A stretch of DNA of 64,000 bases from NCBI RefSeq assembly GCF_013393185.1, contig NZ_QJQX01000078.1, positions 1-64,000 of the forward strand, written 5' to 3'. Made by a program: the position numbers and the translations under genes. Shown one piece after another: positions 63,253 to 64,000 of the stretch; the first letter of the stretch is position 1, and each line of letters opens with the position of its first letter. Below the pieces are notes generated by a model that had not been told where the DNA came from, did not search any database, and was given only the letters and a program-made list of their open reading frames with translations. The stretch comes from Sphingobium lactosutens. Its GTDB lineage: Bacteria > Pseudomonadota > Alphaproteobacteria > Sphingomonadales > Sphingomonadaceae.

Positions 63253-64000
63253 ATGAGTAACGACCTGATCCTCAGCCCGTCGGACGAATATTTCACGCAC
63301 CAGATTCCGTTGCCCCATCATGTGGTGGGAACCAGTGATCCGAATTGGCGGGAACGCTACTGGTTTTCCATTCACGACACACAGGCGCAGGATTTTGTCC
63401 TTTCGGCCGGCTTTGGCAAATACCCCAATCGTGATGTGATGGACGGCTTTGCCATCGCGGCCAAGGGCGACACGCAGCGCAACCTGCGCTGTTCGCGCCA
63501 ACTGACGCCCCATTTCCATGATGTGGCCGTCGGGCCATTTTCGGTCGAGGTGATCAAGCCGCTGGAATTGCTGCGGCTCAAACTGGACCCCAATGATAGC
63601 GGCATCGCCTATGACCTGACCTGGGAAGCATCGGCGCCGCCCGCGCTGGAAGGCCGGCATTTCGAGATCAATCGTAACCGCGTGAGCCATGACCTGGTCC
63701 GCTATGTTCAGACGGGCCGCCTAAACGGCGAGGTGACTTTTGGCGACGAGCGCTTAACCGTAACGCCGGATCGCTGGTGGGGCGTGCGCGATCACAGCTG
63801 GGGCATGCGGCCGATGTCCGCCGTGCCCGGCGACCCGCCGGTGGCGTCGGTCCAGTGGAACTTCCTCGGCTTTATCCCGATCCAGTTTCCGAGCTTCTCG
63901 ATCCACGTCTATCTGTTTGAATCCCAACCCGGACGCCCCACGCACCTGTCCGCATCGATCATGCGCCCCACCGGTGCCGAAGTTCATGACGATGAGATCC
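63253..64000 (+). CDS. Uncharacterised AttH/lipocalin-like protein, 5' part (runs off the window)
   Basis: The first 249 codons of a third RDHSWG-family member; the gene continues past the window. The product starts MSNDLILSPSDEYFTHQIPL and includes WWGVRDHSWGMRPMSAVPGD, matching the protein at 51455 (which also shares the DRxVIGC/FGVYKN-type N-terminal region as LSAGFGKYPNRDVMDGFAIA). It begins 12 bases after the crotonase stop, so they are co-transcribed. Confidence 0.8.
   Translation, partial: MSNDLILSPSDEYFTHQIPLPHHVVGTSDPNWRERYWFSIHDTQAQDFVLSAGFGKYPNRDVMDGFAIAAKGDTQRNLRCSRQLTPHFHDVAVGPFSVEVIKPLELLRLKLDPNDSGIAYDLTWEASAPPALEGRHFEINRNRVSHDLVRYVQTGRLNGEVTFGDERLTVTPDRWWGVRDHSWGMRPMSAVPGDPPVASVQWNFLGFIPIQFPSFSIHVYLFESQPGRPTHLSASIMRPTGAEVHDDEI

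Noticed and set aside
1-64000. Insertion sequences, prophage, CRISPR arrays, tRNA or rRNA genes
   Set aside because: I looked for transposase-like proteins, spaced repeats and tRNA-like sequences and found none that I can support.

Overview
The window looks like an accessory catabolic region from a sphingomonad-type alphaproteobacterium (Sphingobium, Novosphingobium or a relative). This is inferred from the high GC content, the TonB-dependent receptor remnant, and the dense mix of Rieske oxygenases, P450s, SDRs, CoA enzymes and NTF2-like proteins. I see no rRNA, tRNA, CRISPR array, transposase or phage gene. About 66 protein genes are supported. The families repeat: 10 SDRs, 4 Rieske oxygenase alpha subunits, 3 cytochromes P450, 4 aminoglycoside-phosphotransferase-fold kinases, 7 cytoplasmic SnoaL/NTF2-like proteins plus one exported one, 3 AMP-forming ligases, 3 crotonase-fold enzymes, 2 acyl-CoA dehydrogenases, 2 VOC proteins and 3 proteins with an R-D-H-S-W-G-type motif.

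Layout. 0-6 kb (minus strand): ETF-quinone oxidoreductase, a ThuA-like protein, then a crotonase/SDR/Rieske operon. 6-11 kb (plus): SDR, kinase and two ligases, the first broken by an 8-bp duplication. 11-16 kb: SDRs, MarR, VOC, MFS transporter, NTF2-like protein. 16-21 kb (plus): P450, crotonase, two NTF2-like proteins, FAD oxidoreductase. 21-28.4 kb: thioesterase, acyl-CoA dehydrogenase pair, SDR, kinase, and a TetR-P450 operon. 28.6-32.6 kb (plus): lipoyl domain, beta-keto-acid cleavage enzyme, ligase, NIPSNAP-like protein, SDR. 32.7-38.9 kb: phosphatase, flavodoxin-like protein, MaoC hydratase, Rieske, MDR reductase, YciI, MarR. 39-42 kb (minus): EthD-like protein, SDR, TIM-barrel protein. 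42-47.5 kb (plus): NTF2, SDR, VOC, SDR, kinase, NTF2, P450. 47.5-59.5 kb (minus): two Rieske enzymes, a frameshifted molybdoenzyme, a kinase with a degenerate active site, a truncated TonB receptor and accessory genes. 60-64 kb: exported NTF2-like protein, luciferase-like enzyme, GntR regulator, crotonase, and a partial gene at the edge.

How the parts may fit together (inference). Oxygenases functionalise a hydrophobic, probably alicyclic or polycyclic substrate. SDRs and the flavoprotein oxidise or desaturate it. Ligases make CoA thioesters, which the acyl-CoA dehydrogenases, crotonases, the MaoC hydratase, the keto-acid cleavage enzyme and the thioesterase process, with electrons leaving through ETF-quinone oxidoreductase. 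The kinases recall LvaA and ACAD10/11, which phosphorylate hydroxyacyl-CoA before elimination. The substrate cannot be named from sequence; a steroid-like or terpenoid compound is only one possibility.

The most notable non-coding signal is two families of palindromes in promoter regions. One, RTATGCTAGCATAY-like, occurs mainly from 6 to 35 kb. The other, TNGTATACNA, is typical of FCD-type GntR regulators and lies upstream of ThuA, the TIM-barrel gene, a Rieske operon, the gene pair near 59.8 kb and the GntR gene itself. They suggest two overlapping regulons covering most of the island.
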